Shown here: piece by piece, positions 35,160 through 44,140 of the stretch | Position numbering within the stretch: position 1 is the stretch's first letter | Layout of the letters: every line of letters starts with the position of its first letter | Source: Gemmobacter sp. 24YEA27 | GTDB lineage: Bacteria; Pseudomonadota; Alphaproteobacteria; Rhodobacterales; Rhodobacteraceae | DNA length: 64,000 nucleotides | Assembly: GCF_030052995.1 (NCBI RefSeq) | Contig: NZ_JASJPW010000005.1 | Location: 62,001 to 126,000, forward strand | Direction of reading: 5' to 3' | Notes under the pieces: model-generated | Told to the model about the DNA's origin: nothing | What the model saw: only the letters and a program-made list of their open reading frames with translations | Databases searched by the model: none | Position numbers and translations under genes: made by a program

Positions 35160-36182
35160 TTATGAAAGCGCCTGAATGCGCTGCCAGACTTCGGTGGCGA
35201 CGGTCAGCCCGTCGTGGCCCGCGCGGTCACGGGTGACGGTGGCACGGTCGCCGGGGATGCGGACGGGCTGTGCCGGGTCGGCCGGCGCCGAATGGCGCAG
35301 CTCTTCCAGAAAGCCCGAGACCAGCGGCATGAAGCCCGAGGCAGGCTCCATCACCACGAAAAGATCGCCCTTGTTGCAGGGCTCGGTGGAATCAAGCGTG
35401 CCTTTCACGGCGGTGCCGATGGCCGATCCGGTCAGCGCCGATACCAGCACCTCAAACGCCAGCCCAAGGCCATAGCCTTTCGCGCCGCCAAAGGGGGCAA
35501 TCGCGCCGAGTTTGGCCGCATTCGGGTCGGTGGTCGGGTTGCCTTCGCCGTCCAGCGCCCAGCCTTCGGGGATCGGGGCGCCGCGATGGGCGTGGTCATG
35601 GATCTTGCCCATCGAGACAAGGCTTGTGGCCATGTCGAAGACAAAAGGCAGCGGCTCTGCCGGCACGCCGATGGTGATGGGATTGGTGCCGATCATCGCA
35701 TGCCGCCCGCCGTAGGGGTGAACCAGCGCCTCGGACACGGTCATGCCGAGCAGCACCTTGCCGTCACGTGCCAGCCTTTCGGCATAGAAGGCGAGCATGC
35801 CGAGATGGTCGCAATTGCGGATCGCCACCACACAGGAGCCGGTTTCAGCCGCCCTTGCGGTCGCGGTCTCTAGCGCGGCCAGGGCGACAACCGGGCCGAG
35901 CCCCTGTTCGCCATCAACATCCAGAAGCGCCTGGCCGCGCCAGGACTGCGCGCCGCGGGTCGCCGGATTGGTCACGCCATTCGCGACACGCTCGATCACG
36001 CGGGGCAGCCGCAAAAGACCATGCGAGGGCACGCCACGCATTTCGGCATCAAGCAACAGCTCCAGCTGGATTGCGGCGTGCTCGGGCGAAAGACCGCCTT
36101 TGGTCAGCGCGCGGATCGCGACAGATCGGATTTCCTCGACAGGGATCATGGGGTCAGCCTTCGTATCTGGGAGCGGCGGCAA
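35160..36182 (-). CDS. malate/L-lactate dehydrogenase family (LDH2/MDH2 type) oxidoreductase
   Basis: This 340-residue protein has the family traits RGVPSHGLLRLPRVIERVAN (with the catalytic His), QGLGPVVALAALETA, the VRNCDHLGM-like VAIRNCDHLGMLAFYAE, and the NPITIGVPAEPLPFVFDMAT nucleotide region, then GAKGYGLGLAFEVLVSALTG. Members oxidise 2-hydroxy acids (ureidoglycolate, sulfolactate, malate, delta-pyrroline carboxylate reduction). It sits directly beside the TRAP genes, so it may act first on the imported acid. Confidence 0.88.
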   Translation of the reverse strand: MPPLPDTKADPMIPVEEIRSVAIRALTKGGLSPEHAAIQLELLLDAEMRGVPSHGLLRLPRVIERVANGVTNPATRGAQSWRGQALLDVDGEQGLGPVVALAALETATARAAETGSCVVAIRNCDHLGMLAFYAERLARDGKVLLGMTVSEALVHPYGGRHAMIGTNPITIGVPAEPLPFVFDMATSLVSMGKIHDHAHRGAPIPEGWALDGEGNPTTDPNAAKLGAIAPFGGAKGYGLGLAFEVLVSALTGSAIGTAVKGTLDSTEPCNKGDLFVVMEPASGFMPLVSGFLEELRHSAPADPAQPVRIPGDRATVTRDRAGHDGLTVATEVWQRIQALS

Positions 36183-36213
36183 CCGGGGGAGCGCCGGTCG
36201 CCGCCTGGGTTAC

Positions 36214-37494
36214 CTATTGCGCCAGAGAGAGATCGCGGAGGAACAGCGATATCTGTGGCACATAGGTGATGAGCATCAGCGACAGAATGATCGCCGACAC
36301 CGGCCAGATCAGCGGTTTGAACATCCGCTGCACGGGGATCTTCGCAACCGATGCGGCAGCGAAGAGGTTCACCCCAAGCGGCGGCGTGATCATCCCCATG
36401 GCAAGGTTCACAATCATGATCATGCCGAAATGCACCGGGTCGACGCCATAAGCGATGGCAATCGGCGCAAGGATCGGCGCCAGCACCAGGATCGCCGCCG
36501 AGGTCTCGACAAACATGCCGATGACAAACAGCAGCAGGTTCACAAAGAGCAGGAAGGTGATCCAGCTCTCGAAACTATCCGAGGCCCAGGCGCCAACCAT
36601 TTTCGGCAGACCCGACATCGAGACGAGGAACGAGAACAACCCCGCCGCCGCGATGATCAGCATGACCGCGCCGGTCGAGACCACTGACTGGCGGAAGATT
36701 TTCGGCAGGTCAGAGAAGCTCAGCTCGCGATAGATGAACAGCCCGATCACAAGCGCGAGGAAGACGGCGACGGCCGCGGCTTCGGTCGGCGTGAAGATCC
36801 CGCCATAGATGCCGCCCACAATCACCACCGGCATCATCAGCGACCAGAAGGCGCTTGCGGCGGATTTCAGGAAGGGCTGGCGGTCATTGCCGTCATTCTT
36901 GCCATAGCCTTTCACGCGGCACCAGATCTGCGTCATCACGATCAGCGCAACGGCGATCAGGATGCCAGGGCCAATGCCGGCGATGAAGATCTGGGTGACC
37001 GAGGTTTCGGTTGAAACCGCGTAAAGGATCATGGGGATCGAAGGTGGCAGGATCACCCCAAGCTCTGCCGAGGCCGCCTGGATCGTGCCGGCGACCGGGG
37101 TCGGATAGCCGTGTTTTACCATGGCCGGGATCAGGATCGCCCCCACGGCGAAAGTGGTTGCGACAGAAGAGCCCGAGATCGAGGAGAAGATCATGCAGGT
37201 CAGCACGCAAGACGCGGCAAGCCCGCCTTGCACACCGCCAACCATAGATTTCGCGAAATCAACCAGCCGGCGCGACACGCCGCCATGGCTCATCAGATTG
37301 CCGGCAAGGATGAAGAAGGGGATCGCCAGCAGCGGAAAGCTGTCCAGCGCGTTGAACATCTTCTGCGGCACCACCATCAGCGGCAGATTGCTGAACATGG
37401 TGATGCCGAAAATGGCGGAAAGCGCGATGGCAACCGCCACCGGCACCGAAAGCGCGAAAAGAACGATCAGCGCGGATACGAGAGCGATATTCAT
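36214..37494 (-). CDS. dctM: TRAP transporter large permease (DctM)
   Basis: This 426-residue integral membrane protein has about 12 hydrophobic segments, with typical DctM stretches such as SLPLMVVPQKMF-like FSNLPLMVVPQKMFNALDSF, PLLAIPFFILAGNLMSHGGV, GFSSATTFA-like ISGSSVATTFAVGAILIPAM and ITPPLGVNLFAAASVAKIPV. It couples sodium flow to uptake of the ligand handed over by DctP. It overlaps dctQ by 4 bp. Confidence 0.94.
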   Translation of the reverse strand: MNIALVSALIVLFALSVPVAVAIALSAIFGITMFSNLPLMVVPQKMFNALDSFPLLAIPFFILAGNLMSHGGVSRRLVDFAKSMVGGVQGGLAASCVLTCMIFSSISGSSVATTFAVGAILIPAMVKHGYPTPVAGTIQAASAELGVILPPSIPMILYAVSTETSVTQIFIAGIGPGILIAVALIVMTQIWCRVKGYGKNDGNDRQPFLKSAASAFWSLMMPVVIVGGIYGGIFTPTEAAAVAVFLALVIGLFIYRELSFSDLPKIFRQSVVSTGAVMLIIAAAGLFSFLVSMSGLPKMVGAWASDSFESWITFLLFVNLLLFVIGMFVETSAAILVLAPILAPIAIAYGVDPVHFGMIMIVNLAMGMITPPLGVNLFAAASVAKIPVQRMFKPLIWPVSAIILSLMLITYVPQISLFLRDLSLAQ

Positions 37495-37976
37495 TCGGGC
37501 AACCTTTCATCCGCGACCGGGCGGAAATGGCCAAGGAGCACGCCCGGCAGCGCGCAGATGCAGCCAACAGGGATTGCCGAATAGAACCAGGCCATCGAGA
37601 CGCCGAGCATGGCGATCTTCTGGTTCGCAACCCGCATCGCCATCTGGATCCCGTACCAGGACATCACGAACAGAAAGACGAGCGTCAGCACAAAGACCGT
37701 CCAGAGCACCAGCGATTTGATCGGCGCCGGGACCACGTCGCGAATGAATTCCAGCGGAATCATTGCATTGAGGCGGAACCCGGCACAGGCGGCCATGAAG
37801 ACCATCCAGATCACCGTGCCGCGCGCCAGAATTTCGGTCCAGGCCAGCGAATGCCCGCCACCGAAACGCGACACCACCTGCAGGAAGACCAGAATTGCGG
37901 ATACGGCAAGCAATGCAGCCGCGATATTATGTGTAAGAGAGACAAACCTCTCTCCGGCGTGCACAAGCCTGCGCAT
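37491..37976 (-). CDS. dctQ: TRAP transporter small permease (DctQ)
   Basis: This 161-residue protein has four hydrophobic helices and the family signature WTEILARGTVIWMVFMAACAGFR. It is a required partner of DctM. It lies between dctP and dctM, the usual order. Its stop overlaps the dctM start (ATGA), showing coupled expression. Confidence 0.92.
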   Translation of the reverse strand: MRRLVHAGERFVSLTHNIAAALLAVSAILVFLQVVSRFGGGHSLAWTEILARGTVIWMVFMAACAGFRLNAMIPLEFIRDVVPAPIKSLVLWTVFVLTLVFLFVMSWYGIQMAMRVANQKIAMLGVSMAWFYSAIPVGCICALPGVLLGHFRPVADERLPE

Positions 37977-38073
37977 CGCTCCTCCTCCATATGTTGTTGT
38001 GGGAGAGTGGGGTCGCGCCCCGGCGCGAGCCCTTCAGCAGGGCCTGTTCAGGCGGGGGCGCGACGGGCTCAGA

Positions 38074-39057
38074 TCACTGCTGTGCGGCGCGGATTTTCTC
38101 GAGCGTCTCGCTGCCATAGGTCGAGGTAAAGACGTCATAGACTGCGGAAACCGCCTCGGCGAAAGCTTCCTGGTCGACGGTTTCGATCACTTCCATGCCA
38201 TTGGCACGCAGCATTTCAAGGCCGCGCTTTTCGTCGTTTTCGACATAGGCGCGATTGGCGGCAACACCGGCGGCGGCCGCTTCACGCACCCAGCCCTGCT
38301 CTTCTTCGGTCAGCTGGTCCCAATGGACTTTCGACATCATGATCAGCGAGGGCGAATAGAAATGGCCGGTCAGGGTCGCGTATTTCTGCACTTCCCAGAT
38401 GCGGTTCGCGATGAAGATCGACATCGGCGTTTCCTGGCCGTCGATGGTGCCCTGTTGCAGCGCCGTGATGACCTCGTTCCAGGACATCGGCAGCGGTGCG
38501 GCCCCAAGCGCGGTGAAAGATCCCAGATGGATGTCATTTTCCATCGTACGGATCTTCATGTCCTTCATGTCTTCCGGGGTCTTGATCGGCTTTTTCGAAT
38601 TGGTGACATAGCGGAAGCCATTTTCGGCCCAGCCAAGCGCCATGATCCCGATCGGTTCGAAATCATCGAGCAGGTCCTGGCCAATCGGGCCGTCAAGGAT
38701 GGCGCGCGCATTGGCGTAATCTTTGAACAGGAACGGCAGGTCGAGAACATAGGTCGAGGGCACGAAACCACCGACCGGACCGGTCGAGGTGACACCCATT
38801 TCAATGGACCCGATCTGCATCCCCTCGAGGATCTCGCGCTCGCCGCCAAGCACGCCATTGGCTTTGATCTCGACAGTGAGATCACCGCCCGAAAGCTCTT
38901 CAATCTTTTCCTTGAATGCCTTGGCAGCCGCCCCGTAATGCGATTCTTCCGGCGGGGTCATCGCGATATTCAGGGTGCGGGCTTCAAGCGCGGTCCCAGC
39001 CAACATGGCGCAAGCCGAAACGGCAGAAAGCGCCAGAGCGCGGAAATTAAACGACAT
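38074..39057 (-). CDS. dctP: TRAP transporter substrate-binding protein (DctP)
   Basis: This 327-residue exported protein has a signal peptide (FRALALSAVSACAMLAGTAL, cut near EA-RT), then IAMTPPEESHYGAAAKAFKE, GLADPAPFL-type TYVLDLPFLFKDYANARAIL, and the carboxylate-binding arginine region KIRTMENDIHLGSFTALGAA. It ends in the expected long helices. It probably binds a small organic acid. It diverges from the GntR regulator gene at 39171, its probable controller. Confidence 0.93.
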   Translation of the reverse strand: MSFNFRALALSAVSACAMLAGTALEARTLNIAMTPPEESHYGAAAKAFKEKIEELSGGDLTVEIKANGVLGGEREILEGMQIGSIEMGVTSTGPVGGFVPSTYVLDLPFLFKDYANARAILDGPIGQDLLDDFEPIGIMALGWAENGFRYVTNSKKPIKTPEDMKDMKIRTMENDIHLGSFTALGAAPLPMSWNEVITALQQGTIDGQETPMSIFIANRIWEVQKYATLTGHFYSPSLIMMSKVHWDQLTEEEQGWVREAAAAGVAANRAYVENDEKRGLEMLRANGMEVIETVDQEAFAEAVSAVYDVFTSTYGSETLEKIRAAQQ

Positions 39058-39112
39058 TTTATCCTCCCTGGGATGGCGGGACTCCCTCCAGAAACGCGCG
39101 CCACCCTTGTCA

Positions 39113-39156
39113 TGATATCAACGTATGGACCGGAAAATCCGATACGATACGATTTT
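39113..39156. promoter_or_regulatory. candidate GntR operator between dctP and the regulator gene
   Basis: Two symmetric elements are visible in the 113-bp divergent region: the palindrome TGATATCA at 39113-39120 and the pair AAAATC (39134-39139) with GATTTT (39151-39156), enclosing a tandem CGATACGATAC. FCD-type GntR regulators bind short palindromes of this kind. The assignment is inference from position. Confidence 0.42.
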
Positions 39157-39170
39157 AAGCTAGACATCCG

Positions 39171-39923
39171 ATGCGGAAGGGTCAAGAGATTACGGACGGG
39201 GAGGAGACGGAAAATGTCAGGGAAGACGCTTGGCCCACAATTATCTTCTGCGGCGCAGCACCCGCGCGAGAAGCATGTGTCGCAACCGCTCGGGATGAGA
39301 TCTACGATGCCTTGCTGGGCGATCTGATCTCGCTTCGGATTCCGCCGGGGGAAAGGCTCTCGGTCGATGCGCTGGCGCGTCATTTCGGCGTGTCGCAAAC
39401 GCCGATCCGGGCGGCGCTGATCCGGCTGGAATCCGAAGGGCTTGTGCAGCAGAAATTCAATTCCGGCTTTTCCGCCGCCCCCCTGCCCGAGGGCAGCCAT
39501 TTTCGCGATGTCTATGCCTTTCGCCGCATGATCGAGCCCGAACTGGCGGCGCTGGCGGCAGAGAAGGCAACCGCCGAAGACATCGCCGCCCTCGAAGCGC
39601 TTTGCGCCGAGATGCGCCACATCGCTGCCGAAAGCCGGCCCGATAATTTCGGCAGTTTTGCCGAGCGCGACAATGCCTTCCACGCCCGGATCGCCCGGAT
39701 CGCCGGCAACCAGGTCGCCGCCGAGGCGCTGGCGCGGCTCTATATCCATTCGAATCTGTTCCGCCTGCGCTATCACGCGACGATCACCACAAGCGCAGTC
39801 AGCGAACATATGGACTTGCTGGAGGCTCTCAGAAACAAGGACGCCGCAGCCGCAAGGGAAACCATGGCGCGCCACCTTGGCCATTCGAAAGACCGGGTCG
39901 AACCGTTCTTTATCGAAAGCTGA
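39171..39923 (+). CDS. GntR-family regulator, FadR/FCD subgroup
   Basis: This 250-residue protein carries a GntR winged helix (about residues 42-107: IYDALLGDLISLRIPPGERL, HFGVSQTPIRAALIRLESEG) and a C-terminal all-helical FCD ligand-binding domain (about 115-240; ERDNAFHARIARIAGN). The first 35 or so residues are unlike the family, so the true start may lie further in, although no clear in-frame ATG with a ribosome-binding site was found. It sits at the centre of the divergent TRAP/dehydrogenase and aldehyde dehydrogenase genes and likely represses both. Confidence 0.88.
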   Translation: MRKGQEITDGEETENVREDAWPTIIFCGAAPAREACVATARDEIYDALLGDLISLRIPPGERLSVDALARHFGVSQTPIRAALIRLESEGLVQQKFNSGFSAAPLPEGSHFRDVYAFRRMIEPELAALAAEKATAEDIAALEALCAEMRHIAAESRPDNFGSFAERDNAFHARIARIAGNQVAAEALARLYIHSNLFRLRYHATITTSAVSEHMDLLEALRNKDAAAARETMARHLGHSKDRVEPFFIES

Positions 39924-39988
39924 AACCCATCTGAAATCAGATACCTACGAGGCGCGTTGCCGCCTCTTGTCAGATATGGAGGAAAATC

Positions 39989-41449
39989 ATGGCACTTGAT
40001 CACCTGATGTGGATCGATTCCACGAAACTGTTCGTAAACGGCGCATGGGTCACGCCCGCGGGCGCTGAGACGATCCCGGTCGAGAACCCTTCGACCGGCG
40101 AAGTGATCGGGCAGATCGGACGCGGCACCCTGGCCGAGGTCGATGTCGCCGTCGCCGCCGCGCGCGGCGCGCTGAATGGCGAATGGGGCAAGCTGACCGC
40201 GACGCAGCGCGGCCGGATCCTGATGAAAATGTCCGCGCTGGTGCTGGAACGCGCCGAAGAGCTCGCAATGATCGAGACGCTGGATGTCGGCAAACCGCTG
40301 AACCAGTCGCGCAATGATTCCATCGCGCTCGCCCGCTATCTCGAATTCTACGCCGGTGCCGCCGACAAGCTGATGGGCACCACGATCCCCTATCAGGAAG
40401 GCTTCACCGTCTACACTTTGCGTGAACCGCATGGCGTTTGCGGCATCATCATCCCGTGGAATTACCCGATGCAGATCCTCGGGCGTGGTGTCGGTGCGGC
40501 GCTCGCGGCCGGGAATACGGTTGTGCTGAAGCCGGCAGAAGATGCCTCGCTTTCGTCCCTGGCGGTTGCCGCCATCGCGGCAGAGGCCGGCGTTCCGGCA
40601 GGCGTGATCAACGTGGTCACCGGCTATGGCCATGACGTAGGCGCGCATCTTTCGTCACATCCTGGCATCAACCATGTCTCCTTCACCGGCTCGGTCGGGA
40701 CGGGCGTGCGCATCCAGGAAGCGGCGGCGAAGAATGTCGTGCCGGTGACGCTCGAGCTGGGTGGTAAATCGCCGCATATCGTGTTCGACGATGTCGATCT
40801 GGAAAAAGCGATGCCGGTTCTGGTCGGCGCCTGTATGCAAAATGCCGGCCAGACCTGTTCGGCGGCTTCGCGCGTGCTGGTGCAGAAGGGCATCTATGAC
40901 GAGGTCAAGGCCCGCATGATCGCGATCTATGAGGGTCTGACGGTCGGTCCGGCGATTGAAAGCCACAATCTCGGCCCTGTCGTCTCGAAGAAACAGCATC
41001 AGATCGTCCAGGGCTTTATTGACCGGGGTCGCGCCGAACTGACCACCGCAGCCCAGGGTAAGCTGCATGCGGACGCACCGGCGGGCGGCAATTACATCCT
41101 GCCGACGCTCTTTTCGGAAGTCTCGCCCGACCACGCCCTGGCCCAGCAGGAGATTTTCGGGCCGGTGCAGGTTCTGATCCCCTTCGAGGATGAGGCCGAA
41201 GCCATCGCCATCGCCAATGGCACCGATTATGGCCTCGTAACCGGGATCTGGACCCAGGACGGCTCGCGTCAGCTGCGCATGGCGCAAAAGATCCATTCCG
41301 GCCAGGTCTTCATCAATAATTACGGTGCAGGCGGCGGGATCGAGCTTCCCTTTGGCGGTGTCGGAAAATCCGGCCATGGCCGCGAAAAGGGCTTCGAGGC
41401 GCTGAACGGCTTCACCCATATCAAGACCGTGACCATCAGCCACGGCTGA
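39989..41449 (+). CDS. NAD-dependent aldehyde dehydrogenase
   Basis: This 486-residue enzyme is of the betaine-aldehyde/lactaldehyde dehydrogenase type, with IIPWNYPMQILGRGVGAALA, FTGSVGTGVRIQEAAAKNVV, Glu in TLELGGKSPHIV and catalytic Cys290 in NAGQTCSAASRVLV. A GGAGG site (39978-39982) precedes the ATG. It is transcribed with or just after the GntR gene. The substrate aldehyde is unknown, and it probably acts in the same pathway as the TRAP-linked dehydrogenases. Confidence 0.9.
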   Translation: MALDHLMWIDSTKLFVNGAWVTPAGAETIPVENPSTGEVIGQIGRGTLAEVDVAVAAARGALNGEWGKLTATQRGRILMKMSALVLERAEELAMIETLDVGKPLNQSRNDSIALARYLEFYAGAADKLMGTTIPYQEGFTVYTLREPHGVCGIIIPWNYPMQILGRGVGAALAAGNTVVLKPAEDASLSSLAVAAIAAEAGVPAGVINVVTGYGHDVGAHLSSHPGINHVSFTGSVGTGVRIQEAAAKNVVPVTLELGGKSPHIVFDDVDLEKAMPVLVGACMQNAGQTCSAASRVLVQKGIYDEVKARMIAIYEGLTVGPAIESHNLGPVVSKKQHQIVQGFIDRGRAELTTAAQGKLHADAPAGGNYILPTLFSEVSPDHALAQQEIFGPVQVLIPFEDEAEAIAIANGTDYGLVTGIWTQDGSRQLRMAQKIHSGQVFINNYGAGGGIELPFGGVGKSGHGREKGFEALNGFTHIKTVTISHG

Positions 41450-41460
41450 GACCGATCCTT

Positions 41461-41495
41461 GCGGGCGCGTGAGAGGGCGCGCCCGCCCCTTCTCA
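41461..41495 (+). terminator. hairpin after the aldehyde dehydrogenase gene
   Basis: A strong stem of GCGGGCGCG (41461-41469) with CGCGCCCGC (41478-41486) is followed by CCCTTCTCAT. The U-run is poor, so it may be a weak or Rho-assisted terminator. Confidence 0.5.
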
Positions 41496-41565
41496 TATCG
41501 CAACGGCAACCCCCTGCTTCCGCAGGCCGGTCCGCTGTTGCCGCGAACCCGCTGGGGACATCACC

Positions 41566-42393
41566 ATGACCAGAATAGCCTTGTTCGGCGCGGGCGGAAA
41601 AATGGGCACCCGCCTGACCCGCAATTTGCAAAAGACCGATTTCGATGTGGCCCATGTCGAGCTGTCACCCGAGGGCCAGCAGCGCCTGAAGGAAGACTTC
41701 GCGGTCACCTGTGTCGCGCCGGATGAAGCGATCATCGGTGCTGATGTCGTGGTGCTGGCGGTGCCCGATGCCGTGATCGGCAAGGTCGCAAGCCTTATCG
41801 TGCCAAAGCTCGCCAGTGGCACGGTCGTCATCTGTCTCGATCCCGCAGCACCTCATGCCGGCCACCTGCCGCCGCGCGACGATATCGCCTATTTTGTCAC
41901 CCATCCCTGCCATCCGGGCCTCTTCCGCAATGAGGACAGTGAGGCCGGCCGGCGCGATTTCTTTGGCGGCGTTGCGGCGCCCCAGGGCATCGTCAACGCG
42001 CTGATGCAGGGCAGCGAGGCGCAATATGCGCTAGGCGACGCGGTTGCCCGCGCGATCTTTGCCCCGGTTGCCCGCAGTCACCGCGTGACCGTGGAACATA
42101 TGGCCTATCTGGAGCCCGGGCTGACCGAAACCGTCTGCGCCTCGCTCGTCACCGTGCTTCGCGAAGCGATGGAAGAGGTTATCCGGCGTGGCATCGACCG
42201 CGACTGCGCCCGCGAATTCCTGCTCGGCCATATGAGCGTGCTGACCGCTGTGATGTTCGACGAGATCCCCGGCAAGTTTTCGGAGGCCTGCGAGAAGGCC
42301 ATTGAATTCGGGCGTCCGATGCTGATGCGCGACGACTGGAAAAAAGTGTTCGAACCCGAAGAAATCCGCGCCAGCATCGTGCGGATAACCTGA
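41566..42393 (+). CDS. phosphogluconate-dehydrogenase-C-domain oxidoreductase, resembling D-apionate oxidoisomerase (ApnO-like)
   Basis: This 275-residue protein has an N-terminal dinucleotide-binding domain (IALFGAGGKMGTRLTRNLQK, VVVLAVPDAVIGKVASLIVP) and a helical C-terminal domain with FVTHPCHPGLF, MEHMAYLEP-like VEHMAYLEPGLTETVCASLV and AREFLLGHMSVLTAVMF. Its length and the HPCHP block recall D-apionate oxidoisomerase-type proteins annotated by their phosphogluconate-dehydrogenase C-terminal domain. The identification is from memory of the family and moderate. It would fit catabolism of a branched or short sugar acid by the neighbouring genes. Confidence 0.65.
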   Translation: MTRIALFGAGGKMGTRLTRNLQKTDFDVAHVELSPEGQQRLKEDFAVTCVAPDEAIIGADVVVLAVPDAVIGKVASLIVPKLASGTVVICLDPAAPHAGHLPPRDDIAYFVTHPCHPGLFRNEDSEAGRRDFFGGVAAPQGIVNALMQGSEAQYALGDAVARAIFAPVARSHRVTVEHMAYLEPGLTETVCASLVTVLREAMEEVIRRGIDRDCAREFLLGHMSVLTAVMFDEIPGKFSEACEKAIEFGRPMLMRDDWKKVFEPEEIRASIVRIT

Positions 42394-42407
42394 TCAGCCA
42401 GATGAAG

Positions 42408-42432
42408 CGGAGACCGGCTTTCCCGGTCTCCG
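42408..42432 (+). terminator. hairpin after the ApnO-like gene
   Basis: A perfect 10-bp stem, CGGAGACCGG / CCGGTCTCCG, with loop CTTTC, begins 15 bp after the stop codon. No U-run follows. It is the likely end of the plus-strand transcript. Confidence 0.55.
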
Positions 42433-42439
42433 TATCCCG

Positions 42440-42823
42440 GCACCATACCTCAAGCCGCGTGCGCTCAGGATGAAGCCGGGCGCCATCACGTTTTGCAAGA
42501 TCACCGGGACCACATAGAACAGGATCAGCGAATTGGCCCTCAGGCTGCGCGGCTTTGGTGTCGCAAACAGTCGTCTGAAAAACCCGGCATAAAGCGCTTG
42601 GCCCATAGCGGCGCACGGACTTGCGGCAGGGAACATCAAAACCGGCGGCGCCAGTCCGAGAGTGGAAAAAGGCGACAAGGGCCAGATAGGCGCCGATCAT
42701 CGCGAGATCGCCATGGTCGATGTTCAAAAACCGCAACATGCCGTAAACGAAATTCTGCGCCGAAGCGACACGCGCATGGAGCGCACCCGAACAGAGCGCG
42801 GCAAAAAACAGGTGAGCTGCCAT
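42440..42823 (-). pseudogene. remnant of a LivH-type branched-chain amino-acid permease
   Basis: The minus strand reads QNFVYGMLRFLNIDHGDLAM, IGAYLALVAFF, which matches the LivH N-terminal motif (lvYGilrlinfaHGdl.mlGAY). After about 42655 the frame slips to another one reading AAMGQALYAGFFRRLFATPK, PRSLRANSLILFYVVPVIL, QNVMAPGF. Most of the permease is missing. It lies downstream of a decayed binding protein gene of the same importer type. Confidence 0.6.
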
Positions 42824-42916
42824 CGGCCCCCGATTCGGATCTGAGAAGAACGGGCAGCGGTCAGGGCCGCCCGTGAACTGCCGGTGAATGTCGGTGCACT
42901 GAGCCGGGGATCTGCC

Positions 42917-43876
42917 TTACCAGGCGGTTTTCGGGCAGGAGTCCGGTGTCCGGATCTCTTGCGGCCAGAGCAGCTCGAGGGAGGCGTCCTGAATGTGCAG
43001 GAAGGTTGCCGGCGTCAGACTGTTCTCGACCCTCTCGAACGTCACCGGCCCGTTGATCGTGTCGAAGGTGGCCGCAGCGGTTTCCTAGCGCAGCGCCACG
43101 CGGTCAAAACCTGCCACAGCCACCACCTGTTCGAGGAATTCCCAACGACCAACAAGCGCGCGCCCTGTCGAGCGCATCAGGCGCCTCGCCAAATCTCGCG
43201 CAACAGGCGTCGAAAAAAGATCTTCGCCTTCCGCGAGGCGTCCTGTTTGGGCAAACAATGGCCAGCGGCGACGACAGTATCCGCAGCTGTCCCCATCGCC
43301 TTTTGAGAGGCGTCGATGATCGACACGACCAGAGCCAGGGCGAAATGTGCTGTCACCCCAGCTCTTTCGCCTGGCCTGTGAAGAGAAAAGCATCCGCCAG
43401 GCAACTCAGCGCGATCTCCGTATCCGGCGATGCGGCCTTCGACTGCGACAGGGGCGAGACATTTGCCATGATCGCGGCGGGGTGATCGCTTCGGATGCCA
43501 TCAGCTTTGCCAGTTCCACCCCGGCTTGTCGGGGATGACGGCTGTGGGGAACCAGATCTGGCCGGGCGCGTCCTAGCGCAGCCGCACCGAGGCCGCAGTA
43601 TTGCCGACCAGCGGAAACTGACAGCGGCTGAGAACCGGCGCAAGCGCAAGATGATCGGCGTCGACCACGGCGCGGCCAAAAGATCGACCTTGTTCTTGGG
43701 ATCAGGCGGTCAGGGATGCACGCCGCATTGGCAGGATTCAACGGATCGTCTGAAGCGATGAACTCGAGCGAGCGCTTTTTGCCGGCCACATCCAGGCCGA
43801 CGGCTGCGTTCGCCTCTTCGGCCCCGCGGTTACAGGCGTTCATCGGCGGCATTACACCCGCCCTGAAACTGAACAT
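42917..43876 (-). pseudogene. remnant of a LivK-type branched-chain amino-acid binding protein
   Basis: In the first part the minus strand reads CNRGAEEANAAVGLDVAGKK, RSLEFIASDDPLNPANAA, as in Leu/Ile/Val-type binding proteins. In the last part it reads ATFDTINGPVTFERVENSLT, PATFLHIQDASLELLWPQEI, with a stop at 42917. Between them the frame is lost several times. The signal peptide end is missing. Together with the LivH remnant it shows a whole importer that has decayed. Confidence 0.65.
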
Positions 43877-43895
43877 GGCTGCATGAAGTCTACTT

Positions 43896-44095
43896 ATGCG
43901 CCCGGTTAAAACGGGGAGGATAGCCCGGTCATCAGCTGATTTTCGCAACAGCGCCCGCCGGCTCATCCGGGAAGATGCGTTGCGCGTCGTCTTTGAGCCG
44001 GCCGGCCCATACCATCGATTCATGGAAAAGACGCTGGCAGAAGCGAAGATTGACATGGTCAATGTGAACCCGCGCTATGGTCAGGACCCATTGAT
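43896..44095 (+). pseudogene. remnant of an IS110-family transposase
   Basis: The plus strand reads LRVVFEPAGPYHRFMEKTLA, EAKIDMVNVNPRYGQD, matching the N-terminal DEDD domain of IS110 transposases (FEPTGpYhr.lE..La..g..v..VNP). Only about 60 codons remain. Confidence 0.6.
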
Positions 44096-44140
44096 TATGG
44101 CTTTGTTCGGTGATTCAGGAGGTGCCGGTAGGCCTTTCTG

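Noticed and set aside
33462..35165. A 567-codon plus-strand open frame
   Set aside because: It is antisense to the semialdehyde dehydrogenase and iron alcohol dehydrogenase, with no recognisable domain.
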